Notes: generated by a model from the letters alone, not told the origin. Shown: positions 25,118-35,068, counted from the stretch's first letter. The stretch: 35,970 nucleotides of DNA from Gammaproteobacteria bacterium (GCA_020354435.1 CP070646.1:1720834-1756803), one strand, 5' to 3'. A program made the numbers and translations.

Positions 25118-25684
25118 TCAGCCGTTGCGATTGAGGCGCGAATACTTCGAGTTCCAGTAAACTTCGCCGCCGCCCTCGATTCTGGATTGCGCCCGCGCGA
25201 GGATGAACAACAAATCCGAAAGGCGGTTGATATAACGGGCGGTTGCCGGATTCAGGTCTTCGACTTCGCCCAGGCTGACCAGTCCGCGCTCGACGCGACG
25301 ACATACCGTGCGCGCATGCTGCAGGCTTGCCACCGCTTGCGAGCCACCTGGCAGAATAAATTCCTTGAGTTCACTGAGCTCGGCGTTGAAGCGATCGGCA
25401 CTTTTTTCGAGCCCTTCGACATAGTCATCGGTGATCAGACTTTTGCCGGGCTGGCAGAGTTCGGCGCCGATATCGAACAGGTCATGCTGGACCGCGAACA
25501 AGAGCTGCTGCAGCGGCCCATCCTCGAGCAGGCTCAGGCTGATGCCGAGGCAGGCGTTGAGTTCGTCGATGTCGCCCATGCTGCAGACACGGGCGTCGTT
25601 CTTGCGGCGCCGGCTGCCGTCGGCCATGCCGGTGCTGCCCCGGTCACCGGTACGGGTGTATACTTTTGTCAGTCGATTTCCCAT
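25118..25684 (-). CDS. Cob(I)alamin adenosyltransferase, PduO type
   Basis: A protein of 188 residues that transfers the adenosyl group of ATP to cob(I)alamin and makes coenzyme B12. Family marks are TRTGDRGSTGMADGSRRRKN (the ATP-binding N-terminus), RVCSMGDIDELNACLG, LPGGSQAVASLQHARTVCRR and NPATARYINRLSDLLFILAR. The PduO (MMAB) fold is clear; it is not the CobA/BtuR type. The ATG overlaps the stop of the TonB receptor gene (TAATG), so the pair is translationally coupled and controlled by the upstream cobalamin riboswitch. I do not see other B12-dependent enzymes in the window. Confidence 0.94.
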   Translation of the reverse strand: MGNRLTKVYTRTGDRGSTGMADGSRRRKNDARVCSMGDIDELNACLGISLSLLEDGPLQQLLFAVQHDLFDIGAELCQPGKSLITDDYVEGLEKSADRFNAELSELKEFILPGGSQAVASLQHARTVCRRVERGLVSLGEVEDLNPATARYINRLSDLLFILARAQSRIEGGGEVYWNSKYSRLNRNG

Positions 25685-27642
25685 TAGTCGAAGCGATATG
25701 ACGCGGTCAGGCTGTAGTTGCGCTCGGGGCTGGGTTGATAAGCCGCCCCGAAACCGTTGTTGGTGACAAATTCGGCATAACTTTCGTCCGCCAGGTTGTT
25801 AGCCCGAAAGTTTACATCCCAGGACTGGTATTGATAACCGATTCCCGCGTTGTAAACCGTGATCGAACCCAGTTTACCGAATTCGTTGGCATTGTCGCCC
25901 TGGGCATACTTGGGCGCGCTGTAATTGTATTCGAGATAGGTGACGAACCGATCGTTGATACGGTAGTCGCCACGCAGCTTGGCAATGGTGTCGGCGACGC
26001 CGGAAACTTCCTTGCCTTTAAAACTGCCCGAGCGAAACTCGGCGTCCACCAGCCCGATCTGGGCTCTCAGATCGAAGGATTGGCTGAGCTGGCTCAGTAA
26101 CGACAGTGTCAGGCCGTCGCGCCGGGTTTCGTCGAGATTGACGTTTACGCCAAATGGCGGTACGTCCGGATTAAATTCGATCTCGTCTTCCAGGTCGAGC
26201 CGGTAAACCGAGGCGATCAAATGGTGATTGCCGCGTCTCGTGTCGAAACCGATTTCGAAGGATTCACCGGTCTGGGTCTCGAGAATTTCGCCCGGTTGCG
26301 CCAGCGCCAGCTCGTTGACCTTGGCAAAGCGATAATTCTGATCGTAGCGAACGGTCAGACGGGTTTGCCGGTCGAGCCGCCAGGCCAGACCCAGTTCGCC
26401 AACGGTAACCTCGTCGTCGTATTCCTCGCCTTCCGGAAACGCATTGCCATCGGTGAAATCGTTTTCGACCTCGGTATATCGCATGCCGAACGTCAGCTGC
26501 AGCATTTCAGTCAACTGTGGGTTAACCTGGAAGTAAATACTCCTGCTGTCCTGCTCGTTGCTCGAGGAGGTTACGCCCGGGCCGAAAAAGAAAAACGGTA
26601 TTTCGAGCTCGTAGTCGACTTCGTCCAGATCAATGCCGACGACATAAGGGACTGCGACGCCGGCGTCGAAGACGCCCGACAACTTGGGGTTGATGCTGTT
26701 GTTTTCGCGGTCGTCGAAGCCCGACTCGGGACTCGGGAAGTCACGAAAACTCTGGCGAATGTCGGCCTCGGTCTCACGCTGCGTGGCGTCGATGCTGAAG
26801 CGGTGGTCGCCAAAGTCGTGCGCGTAACCGACGCGAATCACGCTGACATCTTCGTCGCGATAATCCTCGGCAAAACCCGGATTGACCTGGGTCGGGTCGT
26901 CCTTGAACTCGTCTTCGAGCAGCGCGCCGGGCAGTTCCAGGTCGTTTCGGATTTCCTGTACTTCGACAAAAAAGCTGTTGCCGTTGCTATCGTACTCGAG
27001 TATGCCAGTGAAGTTCTGGTTCTCTTCCGCATTATGGTCGCGGTAGTGGTCGGCCTCGAAGCCGCCGGCCGACAATCGGTAAGCCAACTCCGGCGTGAGC
27101 CGGCTGGACGAGGTGAAATCGACACCGCGGTAATCGTAACTGCCGACCCGGGCGCTGACCTGGTGAAAGCTTTCTTCCGGTTTTTTCGTGATGATATTGA
27201 TTACGCCACCCACGGCCTGGTCGCCATAAAGGCTGCCGGCGGATCCGGCCAGCACTTCGATGCGGGCAATTTCCTTCAGCGGCACGTGGTGCAGATCGGG
27301 AGTTGCGGTGTCGCTGTAGTTGAGACGGCGGCCGTTGACCAGTACCAGCGTATTGGCGTTGGCGGTCGAGGAGAAGCCGCGCACGCTGACGTTAACCTCG
27401 CTGCCGTTGCCGAACAGATCGTCGATCTGCACCCCGGGAACACCGCGCAATACTTGGCTTGTCGTGCTCGCGCCGCTGGCGGCTATATCCTCGGCGGTAA
27501 CCACGTAAACTGTCGCGCTGGAAGTATTTTCCGCCTGTTCGGTCCGGGTCGGTGTAACAACGATGGGGCCGAGATCGGCCTCGACGTAAGGTGCTGCCGC
27601 TGACAGACACAGGCCAGCCAGCAGGGGACGCAAGCGTTTCAT
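25684..27642 (-). CDS. TonB-dependent outer membrane receptor, BtuB-like (cobalamin uptake)
   Basis: A protein of 652 residues from the chosen start MKRLRPLLAGLCLSAAA, a good signal peptide; GGAGAA lies 6 bases upstream. An earlier in-frame codon would add 20 unlikely residues. A TonB-box-like LGPIVVTPTRTEQ follows. The plug domain (about 35-150) shows VLRGVPGVQIDDLFGNG, NVSVRGF, NTLVLVNGRRLN and IEVLAGSAGSLYGDQAVGGV. The beta-barrel ends with YSLTASYRFD, a typical outer-membrane C-terminus. The riboswitch and adenosyltransferase mark the ligand as a corrinoid. A haem or siderophore ligand is unlikely. Confidence 0.9.
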   Translation of the reverse strand: MKRLRPLLAGLCLSAAAPYVEADLGPIVVTPTRTEQAENTSSATVYVVTAEDIAASGASTTSQVLRGVPGVQIDDLFGNGSEVNVSVRGFSSTANANTLVLVNGRRLNYSDTATPDLHHVPLKEIARIEVLAGSAGSLYGDQAVGGVINIITKKPEESFHQVSARVGSYDYRGVDFTSSSRLTPELAYRLSAGGFEADHYRDHNAEENQNFTGILEYDSNGNSFFVEVQEIRNDLELPGALLEDEFKDDPTQVNPGFAEDYRDEDVSVIRVGYAHDFGDHRFSIDATQRETEADIRQSFRDFPSPESGFDDRENNSINPKLSGVFDAGVAVPYVVGIDLDEVDYELEIPFFFFGPGVTSSSNEQDSRSIYFQVNPQLTEMLQLTFGMRYTEVENDFTDGNAFPEGEEYDDEVTVGELGLAWRLDRQTRLTVRYDQNYRFAKVNELALAQPGEILETQTGESFEIGFDTRRGNHHLIASVYRLDLEDEIEFNPDVPPFGVNVNLDETRRDGLTLSLLSQLSQSFDLRAQIGLVDAEFRSGSFKGKEVSGVADTIAKLRGDYRINDRFVTYLEYNYSAPKYAQGDNANEFGKLGSITVYNAGIGYQYQSWDVNFRANNLADESYAEFVTNNGFGAAYQPSPERNYSLTASYRFD

Positions 27643-27708
27643 GTGGTTCTCCACGAGTTCAGAGAGACACACACAGTTGGCGAGAATGGAGCACCGCGAC
27701 AAGCTGTG

Positions 27709-27729
27709 AGAGCCGCCGCCCGCGGCTCT
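27709..27729 (-). other. GC-rich hairpin between riboswitch and TonB receptor start
   Basis: An 8-bp stem AGAGCCGC/GCGGCTCT with a 5-base loop lies just downstream of the cobalamin aptamer. It has no T-run after it, so it is not a standard terminator. It may be part of the expression platform, or the P1-proximal antiterminator partner. Confidence 0.45.
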
Positions 27730-27745
27730 GGTCTTGTTAAATCAC

Positions 27746-27857
27746 TTTCAGGCCGGTCTCCGGACTTGGAAGCAGAGTATCGACTTCCTTACCGTTGCGG
27801 GGGCAGTATCCGAATTTCACGGATTTCCCGATTCTCGCGCCATGCGCGCACCTGAAA
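27746..27857 (-). ncRNA. Cobalamin riboswitch
   Basis: On the minus strand the closing stem is TTTCAGG/CCTGAAA (27857-27851 with 27752-27746). Inside it are the hallmark elements: a GGTGC 5' box, GGGAAATCCGTGAAATTCGG, the almost invariant CTGCCCCCGCAACGGTAAGG, a GGAAG/CTTCC hairpin, and the AGTCCGGAGACCGGCCTG 3' box. At about 112 bases it is compact. It precedes a BtuB-like receptor gene, as is usual. Control of the downstream RNA by coenzyme B12 is expected. Confidence 0.95.
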
Positions 27858-27865
27858 ACGTAGAC

Positions 27866-27871
27866 ATTATA
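27866..27871 (-). promoter_or_regulatory. -10 element of the riboswitch/TonB receptor operon
   Basis: On the minus strand a perfect TATAAT (27871 to 27866) lies about 8 bases before the riboswitch 5' end, so the transcript would begin just at the aptamer. The -35 is weak: a TCGACA occurs 14 bases upstream, which is too close. Confidence 0.45.
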
Positions 27872-27994
27872 ATGAAAAATATAACTGTCGATGTCCAGCC
27901 TCGGATCGACCAGATGTCGCAGATAGACAATGTTTGCGTCGATCCTGGTTCTGTCGCATGATCGTCTTCTCGAAGTAAAAGCCGCCAGTTATTC

Positions 27995-29563
27995 GTGTTC
28001 AGTTTCAAATCAAGAGCCTGGCAATTCGGTTTGACCACCATTCTTCTGGTGGTTACCTATCTGTTCAGCCTGACCTCGTTGGTGTCGACCCTGGAGTACG
28101 ACCTGTTCCTTTATATCCTGGGTCTGCAACCGGTCGATCGCGAACTGATCTCGATTTCGACGATTCCTGTCGTGCCGCAGTGGAGCCTGCTGCTGGTTTA
28201 CGCACCGATTTTTGCCATTTACGTGAACAAGTACACGCGTTCGCGTACCACCGTGGTGTCGCTGTTGACGCTGGTTTTAATCCTGTTCGGACTGTTAATG
28301 CTGGAAGTTGTTATGGCGGTGTTCATGCAGGTGTTCCTGCCGGTGGTCTTTCCGGGGCTGGTCATGTTGCTGGTATCGGCTATCTACTGGGCGCTGGATC
28401 TATACCAGGGTGTTGCCACCAGCGTCCTGACCCAGCAAAAACCCATCGCACTCTCCGACGTGCGCAGTCGTGTCGAAAAGGGCGAACTGCGCACGGCACT
28501 GACCATGCTCAAGCAGTGCCCGTACAGCGATGATTTGCTGGAGGTCGGTTACGAGCTTGGTATGCGCCTGGAGTCGAGCAATCACTGGGCCGGCGCATTG
28601 AATCTGTATCACTGGCTTTCGAAATACGATCCGGGCCTTTCCGATTTTGTCACCCGCATCGAAGAGATTCGAAAAAATCGAGCGCTGTTGCTGAAGCTCG
28701 GCAAGACACAGCCGGTAGACAAGCCGGAGGTGCCGACGATTGGCAATTATCGGCTGATCCGCAAGATTGCCAAGGGTTCAACCGCGGTCATGTACGAAGC
28801 CACCGATATGCGTACGCATAACCGCGTCGCGCTCAAGGTCATGACCTTGCGCAAGGGTGAACGAAACCATCGCGAACGCGTCGAGCACTGGCTGCACGAA
28901 GCTGAAATCGTATCGCAGCTGGACCACAAAAATATCGTCAAGATTCACGATGCGGAATTGGGCAAGCGCAGTGCCTATATCGCGATGGACTATATCTCGG
29001 GTTACTCGATGTCGCTGCGCCTGCGCAAACGCGAGTACCTGACGGTCGGAGAATGTATCCGCATATCGAAAGACATGCTGCGCGCCCTGGCCGTGGCTCA
29101 CGGTCACGGTATCGTGCATGGCGACATCAAGCCCGCCAATATCATGTACGATGCGGTAAACGATACCTATATCCTGACCGATTTCGGCGCCGCCTATACC
29201 GAACTGCGCGAGCGCAAGGCAGAAAATGTCATCGTCGGAACGCCGGCCTATATGTCGCCAGAGCAGCTCGAAGGCAAGAAGCTCGACGGTCGATCCGACC
29301 TGTTTTCGCTGGCGGTAACACTCTACCACTTGCTCACCGGTAACCAGCCCTTTGCCGGTAACAGCCTGCCGGAGCTGAAAAAAAACATTGTCAGCGAAGA
29401 GCCCGATCTGAATCATCTGACCCTGCCGGCCGGAATAACAGAAGTTATCATCAAGGCTTTGCAGAAAAAACCGTACATGCGCTTTGCCGATGCCCAGCAA
29501 ATGCTGATCTCGGTGGAATACTGCGAGAATCAATTACGCGAGCGCATGAAGCAGCAATTCTGA
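27995..29563 (+). CDS. Membrane-anchored Ser/Thr protein kinase with reduced N-terminal sensor region
   Basis: A protein of 522 residues starting at GTG; no ATG is in frame upstream before a stop. Residues about 1-25 form one membrane helix. A short segment LEYDLFLYILGLQPVDRELISIS resembles the beginning of a CHASE2 domain, but instead of the usual long periplasmic part three closely spaced membrane helices follow (about 67-140). The middle part (145-245) looks like a helical, TPR-like repeat. The kinase domain (about 249-500) has a modified glycine loop AKGSTAVMYEA, VALKVM (Lys about 280), the catalytic loop VHGDIKPANI (H375-G-D377), DFG at 396-398 and SPEQLEG. HGD replaces the usual HRD. 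It lies opposite the B12 operon and has no phosphatase neighbour. Confidence 0.87.
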   Translation: MFSFKSRAWQFGLTTILLVVTYLFSLTSLVSTLEYDLFLYILGLQPVDRELISISTIPVVPQWSLLLVYAPIFAIYVNKYTRSRTTVVSLLTLVLILFGLLMLEVVMAVFMQVFLPVVFPGLVMLLVSAIYWALDLYQGVATSVLTQQKPIALSDVRSRVEKGELRTALTMLKQCPYSDDLLEVGYELGMRLESSNHWAGALNLYHWLSKYDPGLSDFVTRIEEIRKNRALLLKLGKTQPVDKPEVPTIGNYRLIRKIAKGSTAVMYEATDMRTHNRVALKVMTLRKGERNHRERVEHWLHEAEIVSQLDHKNIVKIHDAELGKRSAYIAMDYISGYSMSLRLRKREYLTVGECIRISKDMLRALAVAHGHGIVHGDIKPANIMYDAVNDTYILTDFGAAYTELRERKAENVIVGTPAYMSPEQLEGKKLDGRSDLFSLAVTLYHLLTGNQPFAGNSLPELKKNIVSEEPDLNHLTLPAGITEVIIKALQKKPYMRFADAQQMLISVEYCENQLRERMKQQF

Positions 29564-29571
29564 ACGCATGG

Positions 29572-30579
29572 TTATTCGGGTAGTACCGGAGCGGAATCGA
29601 TGCGCTTCCTGCGCTCGCGCCACACAATCAGCATGCCGCCGGCAACGATCAGGAAGACACCCGGGATCAGTTTTCCAAACGGCGCTTCATCGAAAAAGAT
29701 CCAGCCCAGAACAAAGGCAAAGGGGATGCCGAAGTATTCGTAGGGCGACAGGCTGGCTGGTTTTGCCAGGCGGTAAGCGCTGATCAGGCACAGTACCGCA
29801 AAACCACCGACGACGCCCATCGCGAGGAGCAGGATCCAGTCCTCGATCCGTGTTACCGTCTGGTAGCCGGTGGTCGCAAACAGGATGCCAAGGGTGCCGG
29901 CCAGCGCGCCGACCGAAGCATACATATTAAGCAGCGCGGTCGGCACATGCTCGTCGAAAAGGCGCACGCAAACGGTTGATAGCGAGTAGCCCAAAGCCGC
30001 GCCGATCGGCAGCAGGCTATACGGCGTGAACACCTCGGTGCCCGGAGCCATGATCAATAATACGCCACAGAATCCGATCAGCACCGCAAGCCAGCGCCAC
30101 AGGCCAACCTGGTGTCCTAGGATCGGCACCGACAGCATCGTAATCAGCACCGGGCTGATGTAGGTCAGCGTGGAAGCGGTTGCCAGCTCCATTTTCGTGA
30201 TAGACAGGTAAAAACAGAATTGCGCCGCGGCAATAGACAGACCGCGCAAAAATCCGAGTCGCCATTGTCTGATCGCGAACCTTCTGCCGGCGTTGTGCCA
30301 TTCACGCGACAACCACAATACCAACAGGCTCGGAATCAGTCCGAATACATTGCGCAGACTGGCCAGTTGTTGTACCGGGTAACGATCGCCGAGAAACTTG
30401 ATGATGACGCCCTGAAGGTCGAACAGTAAAATTGCGAGCAGGATAAAAACAACCGCGCGCAGAAAATGGCCTGGGACGGGCAGCATGCAAGAGTCTCGAT
30501 GAATAGGCGACACGAACGCCAATCGGCGTAATTTAGCAAATTTTTTCCGCAAGCGTAGACTCGATGCGGCAATCGTCAT
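29572..30579 (-). CDS. EamA/DMT-superfamily transporter
   Basis: Ten hydrophobic helices in two EamA repeats; drug/metabolite transporters of this kind export amino acids or metabolites. The core starts at AVVFILLAILLFDLQGVIIK, with an internal EYFGIPFAFVLGWIFFDE near the end. The start is uncertain: the ATG at 30579 (335 residues) has an AAGG ribosome site, whereas the ATG at 30486 (304 residues) gives the usual family length but has no ribosome site. The longer choice adds a basic stretch (RLRKKFAKLRRLA). The gene is convergent with the kinase and divergent from carA. The substrate cannot be predicted. Confidence 0.8.
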   Translation of the reverse strand: MTIAASSLRLRKKFAKLRRLAFVSPIHRDSCMLPVPGHFLRAVVFILLAILLFDLQGVIIKFLGDRYPVQQLASLRNVFGLIPSLLVLWLSREWHNAGRRFAIRQWRLGFLRGLSIAAAQFCFYLSITKMELATASTLTYISPVLITMLSVPILGHQVGLWRWLAVLIGFCGVLLIMAPGTEVFTPYSLLPIGAALGYSLSTVCVRLFDEHVPTALLNMYASVGALAGTLGILFATTGYQTVTRIEDWILLLAMGVVGGFAVLCLISAYRLAKPASLSPYEYFGIPFAFVLGWIFFDEAPFGKLIPGVFLIVAGGMLIVWRERRKRIDSAPVLPE

Positions 30580-30584
30580 ACAAT
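30556..30584 (+). promoter_or_regulatory. Candidate promoter of carAB-greA
   Basis: TAGACT (30556-30561) and TACAAT (30579-30584) are 17 bases apart. Transcription would start near 30591, giving a leader of about 110 bases that contains a terminator hairpin before the carA GTG. It overlaps the putative start region of the divergent transporter gene. Confidence 0.4.
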
Positions 30585-30636
30585 GCGCCTTCAAGAAGAT
30601 GCTGCCTCCGCAGTGTTAACGCTTTTGAATTTCTCG

Positions 30637-30667
30637 ATGGGAAGAACCTGCGGTTCCTCCCATTTTT
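30637..30667 (+). terminator. Terminator/attenuator hairpin in the carA leader
   Basis: An 11-bp stem with one mismatch (30638-30648 with 30652-30662, core TGGGA-GAACC/GGTTC-TCCCA) has a 3-base loop and is followed by five T (30663-30667). It ends 33 bases before the carA start codon and lies between the likely promoter and the gene, so it could attenuate carAB. A terminator of an upstream plus-strand gene is excluded because there is none nearby. Confidence 0.8.
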
Positions 30668-30700
30668 GTGCGCGCGCATTTTTTTGAATCTGGAGACTTT

Positions 30701-31846
30701 GTGCCCAAGAAAGCAATACTGGCCCTGCAGGATGGAACCCTGTTCAGCGGTAGTTCAATCGGCTGCGATGGCCTGTCCGCCGGCGAGGTAGTGTTCAACA
30801 CTGCGATGACCGGCTATCAGGAGATACTGACCGATCCTTCCTATTGTCAGCAGTTGATCACGCTGACTTATCCACACATCGGCAATACCGGCGTCAACGA
30901 AGAAGATGAAGAGGCAGTGGAAATTCACGCCAGCGGCCTGATTATTCGTGATTTGCCATTACTGGCAAGTAACTGGCGCAGCCGGGCAAGCCTGCAGGAT
31001 TATCTCGAGTCCCGCAGCGTAGTCGCCATCGCCGATATCGATACCCGTAAACTCACCCGCCTGCTACGGGACGGCGGCGCGCAGTCGGGTGCGATCATGG
31101 CGGGTGACGAGGTTTCGGCCGAAGCGGCGATCGCGGCGGCACGGGATTTCGGCGGTCTGGCCGGTTGCGACCTGGCGCAGGTGGTTTCGACCAGGGAGAC
31201 CTATTCCTGGACGCAAACGACCTGGTCGCTGGATTGTGGTTACGGAAACAACGATGCAACCCGTTACCACGTGGTCGCTTACGATTACGGTATCAAGAAA
31301 AATATTCTGTGCATGCTTGCAGAGCGCGGCGCCAGGGTCACGGTGGTGCCGGCCAAAACCCCGGCCGAGGAAGTGCTGGCGATGGACCCGGACGGCATCT
31401 TTCTGTCGAACGGACCGGGCGATCCCGAGCCTTGCGATTATGCTATCGCCGCTATCACCCGGATTCTCGAAACCGAGATTCCGGTTTTTGGCATTTGTCT
31501 CGGCCATCAATTGCTCGCCCTGGCCAGTGGCGCCAGCACGATCAAGATGAAGTTCGGTCACCATGGCGCCAATCATCCGGTGCAGGACCTGGATAGCGGG
31601 GTCGTCATGATCACCAGCCAGAATCACGGCTTTGCCGTCGACGAGGCCAGTCTGCCGACCTGCCTCAGGGCCACCCATCGTTCGTTGTTCGACGGCAGCC
31701 TGCAGGCAGTGGAGCGCAGCGACAAGCCGGCCTTCAGTTTCCAGGGACATCCCGAGGCGAGCCCCGGTCCGCACGATGTCGCGCCAATGTTCGACCGCTT
31801 CTTCGATTTGATCGCGGCCTACCGGCGCCAGCAAGGAGTCGCCTGA
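30701..31846 (+). CDS. carA: Carbamoyl-phosphate synthase small (glutaminase) subunit
   Basis: It hydrolyses glutamine and passes ammonia to CarB. The GTG at 30701 is chosen (381 residues; E. coli 382), because GGAGA lies 5-9 bases upstream and the protein then begins [17 protein letters not shown], the family start; an upstream ATG at 30668 would add 11 residues. The class I glutaminase triad is visible: Cys near 266 in FGICLGHQL, and His and Glu near 350 in [10 protein letters not shown]. The stop overlaps the carB ATG (TGATG). This subunit supplies arginine and pyrimidine synthesis together, matching argF and pyrC in the window. Confidence 0.96.
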   Translation: MPKKAILALQDGTLFSGSSIGCDGLSAGEVVFNTAMTGYQEILTDPSYCQQLITLTYPHIGNTGVNEEDEEAVEIHASGLIIRDLPLLASNWRSRASLQDYLESRSVVAIADIDTRKLTRLLRDGGAQSGAIMAGDEVSAEAAIAAARDFGGLAGCDLAQVVSTRETYSWTQTTWSLDCGYGNNDATRYHVVAYDYGIKKNILCMLAERGARVTVVPAKTPAEEVLAMDPDGIFLSNGPGDPEPCDYAIAAITRILETEIPVFGICLGHQLLALASGASTIKMKFGHHGANHPVQDLDSGVVMITSQNHGFAVDEASLPTCLRATHRSLFDGSLQAVERSDKPAFSFQGHPEASPGPHDVAPMFDRFFDLIAAYRRQQGVA

Positions 31847-34800
31847 TGCCGCGTAGACAAGATATAAAATCGGTACTGATCATCGGTGCGGGCCCTATCG
31901 TGATCGGTCAGGCCTGCGAATTCGACTATTCCGGCGCGCAGGCCTGCAAGGCGCTCAAGGAAGAGGGTTTCCGGGTAATACTGATCAATTCCAACCCGGC
32001 CACGATTATGACCGATCCGGATACCGCGGACGCGGTATACATAGAGCCGATCCACTGGACCGCGGTCGAGAAAATCATCGCCCGCGAGAAACCCGACGCG
32101 TTGCTGCCGACCATGGGCGGGCAGACCGCGCTCAACTGCGCGCTCGATCTGGTACGCGAGGGCGTGCTGGAAAAATACGGCGTGCAGATGATAGGCGCCA
32201 CGCGCGAAGCCATCGACATGGCCGAAGACCGCGAGCAATTTCGTGTCGCGATGTCAGAGATCGGCCTGAAAACGCCGAAGTCGTTTATCGCGCACAGCCT
32301 CGAGGAAGCCTGGCAGGGACAGTCGCAAATCGGTTTTCCGGTGATCATCCGTCCGTCGTTCACAATGGGCGGTAGCGGTGGCGGTATTGCCTACAACCGC
32401 GAGGAATTCGACGACATTATCCGCCGCGGCCTCGACCTTTCACCCACCACCGAGGTTTTGATCGAAACCTCGGTGCTCGGCTGGAAGGAATTCGAAATGG
32501 AGGTCGTACGCGACAAGAACGACAACTGCATCATTATCTGCTCGATTGAGAATCTCGACCCGATGGGTGTGCATACCGGCGACTCGATCACGGTAGCGCC
32601 GGCGCAAACCCTGACCGACAAGGAATACCAGATCATGCGCAATGCATCGCTCGCGGTTTTGCGCAAGATTGGCGTCGAAACCGGCGGCTCCAACGTACAG
32701 TTCGCGATCAATCCCGAAAACGGTGAGATGATCATCATCGAAATGAACCCGCGGGTATCGCGTTCGTCGGCACTGGCCTCCAAGGCCACCGGTTTCCCAA
32801 TCGCCAAGGTTGCCGCCAAGCTGGCCGTTGGCTACACGCTGGACGAGTTGCAAAATGATATTACCGGCGGCGCCACTCCGGCGTCTTTCGAACCCAGTAT
32901 CGACTACGTTGTGACCAAAATTCCGCGCTTCACCTTCGAGAAATTCCCGCAGGCGGACGATCGCCTGTCGACGCAAATGAAATCGGTCGGCGAAGTCATG
33001 GCAATCGGGCGCAACTTCCAGGAATCCTTCCACAAGGCACTGCGCGGTCTTGAAACCGGTGTCTTCGGGCTCGATCCCATCGTCGACCAGAGTACCGACG
33101 CGGACGAACTCGAGGACCTGTATCGCACCGAGCTGCGCCTGCCGGGGGCGAAGAGAATCTGGTACGTCGCCGATGCCTTTCGCTCCGGCTACGGCCTCGA
33201 GCAGGTCTTTGCGCAAACCTCGATCGATCCCTGGTTCCTGGTGCAGATCGAGGAACTGGTCAGGATCGAACAGGGGCTCGCCGGTCGCGATCTCGATTCG
33301 TTCGACGCCGAGGAAATTCGTGCGCTCAAGCGCAAGGGATTTTCCGATCGCCGGCTGGCCGATTTGCTCGGCATCGACGAAACTGCCTTCGGCACGCGTC
33401 GCCGCGAACTGGGTGTGCGGCCGATCTACAAACGTGTCGATACCTGCGCGGCCGAATTTGCCTCGAGTACCGCTTACCTGTATTCGAGTTACGACGAGGA
33501 GTGCGAAGCCGAGCCGGGCGAGCGCGAGAAAATTGTCGTGCTCGGCGGCGGACCCAACCGCATCGGCCAGGGTATCGAATTCGACTATTGCTGCGTGCAC
33601 GCAGCGTTGGCGATGCGTGAAGACGGCTACGAGACGATCATGATCAACTGTAACCCGGAAACCGTATCCACCGACTACGATACTTCCGACCGGCTTTATT
33701 TCGAACCGCTGACCTACGAGGACGTGCTCGAGATTATCCACCTGGAAAAACCCAAAGGCGTTATCGTGCAGTTCGGTGGACAAACCCCGCTTAACCTGGC
33801 GCGCGCGCTGGAGGCAGCCGGCGTACCGATTATCGGCACCACGCCGGATTCGATCGACCTGGCCGAAGACCGCGAGCGTTTTCAGCAAATGCTGCACGAC
33901 CTGAACCTTTTACAACCGCCGAATCGCATTGCCTTCGATGTCGAATCCGCTGCGCAGCTTGCCGACCAGGTCGGCTTTCCGCTGGTGGTGAGACCTTCGT
34001 ACGTGCTCGGCGGTCGCGCTATGGAAGTCGTCTACGACCAGGATGACCTGGCGCGTTACATGGGCGAGGCGGTCAAGGTAACGCGGGATTCGCCGGTGTT
34101 GCTGGATCGATTTCTCGACGAGGCGGTCGAGGTCGATGTCGACGCGATCTGCGACGGTGAACGGGTTTTGATCGGCGGCTTGATGGAGCATATCGAGCAG
34201 GCCGGTGTGCATTCGGGCGATTCAGCCTGTTCGTTGCCGCCCTATACGCTGTCGGCGGAAATACAGCATCGTCTGTGCGAGCAGGTAACGGCGATGGCAC
34301 GCGCGCTCAATGTCGTCGGACTGATGAATACCCAGTTTGCGATCAAGGACGATGAAGTTTACGTGCTCGAAGTGAATCCACGTGCTTCACGTACCGTGCC
34401 CTTCGTCTCCAAGGCTACCGGCGTGCCACTGGCCAAGGTGGCGGCGCGCTGTATGGTTGGCCAGAGCCTGCAGCAACAGGGTAGAACCGAACAGGTCATC
34501 CCGGAATTTGTTTCGGTCAAGGAATCGGTGTTTCCGTTTACCAAGTTCCAGGGTGTGGATCCGATTCTTGGGCCCGAAATGAAGTCTACCGGTGAGGTCA
34601 TGGGCATTGGCCAGGATTTTGCCGAGGCTTTCGCCAAAGGCTTGCTGGCATCGGGGGCGAAAATCCCGGCAGCCGGCACCGCATTTTTGAGCGTACGCGA
34701 AACCGACAAGAAGGGTATTGTCGAGCTGGCTCGCGAACTTCACGAAAAGGGCTTCAAGCTGGTGGCGACAGGCGGTACCGCGAAGGTGATTCGTGATGCC

Positions 34801-35058
34801 GGTGTCGAGTGCCAGCACGTTAACAAGGTCAAGGAAGGGCGTCCGCACGTGGTCGACATGATCAAGAACGATGAAATCGCGTTGATCGTCAATACCACCG
34901 AGGGTCGCTCGGCGATTGCCGACTCTTACACTATTCGGCGTGAGGCAATCATGCATTCGGTGTGCTATACCACGACTTTATCCGGAGGCAGGGCAACCTC
35001 TCAGGCGATGGCGCACCGCGAGATAAAAGAAGTATATTGCTTACAATCCTTACACTAG
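31846..35058 (+). CDS. carB: Carbamoyl-phosphate synthase large subunit
   Basis: It makes carbamoyl phosphate from bicarbonate, ammonia and two ATP. It has 1070 residues (E. coli 1073), so it is complete. The two halves each contain an ATP-grasp domain: [20 protein letters not shown] begins the first and [18 protein letters not shown] the second. Repeated elements [12 protein letters not shown] and [12 protein letters not shown], and [20 protein letters not shown] and [20 protein letters not shown], mark both ATP sites. The last 140 residues are the MGS-like allosteric domain ([16 protein letters not shown]). greA follows by 10 bases. Confidence 0.98.
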   Translation: MPRRQDIKSVLIIGAGPIVIGQACEFDYSGAQACKALKEEGFRVILINSNPATIMTDPDTADAVYIEPIHWTAVEKIIAREKPDALLPTMGGQTALNCALDLVREGVLEKYGVQMIGATREAIDMAEDREQFRVAMSEIGLKTPKSFIAHSLEEAWQGQSQIGFPVIIRPSFTMGGSGGGIAYNREEFDDIIRRGLDLSPTTEVLIETSVLGWKEFEMEVVRDKNDNCIIICSIENLDPMGVHTGDSITVAPAQTLTDKEYQIMRNASLAVLRKIGVETGGSNVQFAINPENGEMIIIEMNPRVSRSSALASKATGFPIAKVAAKLAVGYTLDELQNDITGGATPASFEPSIDYVVTKIPRFTFEKFPQADDRLSTQMKSVGEVMAIGRNFQESFHKALRGLETGVFGLDPIVDQSTDADELEDLYRTELRLPGAKRIWYVADAFRSGYGLEQVFAQTSIDPWFLVQIEELVRIEQGLAGRDLDSFDAEEIRALKRKGFSDRRLADLLGIDETAFGTRRRELGVRPIYKRVDTCAAEFASSTAYLYSSYDEECEAEPGEREKIVVLGGGPNRIGQGIEFDYCCVHAALAMREDGYETIMINCNPETVSTDYDTSDRLYFEPLTYEDVLEIIHLEKPKGVIVQFGGQTPLNLARALEAAGVPIIGTTPDSIDLAEDRERFQQMLHDLNLLQPPNRIAFDVESAAQLADQVGFPLVVRPSYVLGGRAMEVVYDQDDLARYMGEAVKVTRDSPVLLDRFLDEAVEVDVDAICDGERVLIGGLMEHIEQAGVHSGDSACSLPPYTLSAEIQHRLCEQVTAMARALNVVGLMNTQFAIKDDEVYVLEVNPRASRTVPFVSKATGVPLAKVAARCMVGQSLQQQGRTEQVIPEFVSVKESVFPFTKFQGVDPILGPEMKSTGEVMGIGQDFAEAFAKGLLASGAKIPAAGTAFLSVRETDKKGIVELARELHEKGFKLVATGGTAKVIRDAGVECQHVNKVKEGRPHVVDMIKNDEIALIVNTTEGRSAIADSYTIRREAIMHSVCYTTTLSGGRATSQAMAHREIKEVYCLQSLH

Positions 35059-35068
35059 GCAACATAGT

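Noticed and set aside
26221..27603. 460-codon plus-strand ORF over the TonB receptor gene
   Set aside because: The receptor frame has a signal peptide, plug and barrel motifs; the opposite frame is Val/Ala-rich shadow sequence.
32440..33897. 485-codon minus-strand ORF inside carB
   Set aside because: It is antisense to a perfect carB and shows no domain; GC-biased third positions keep this frame open.
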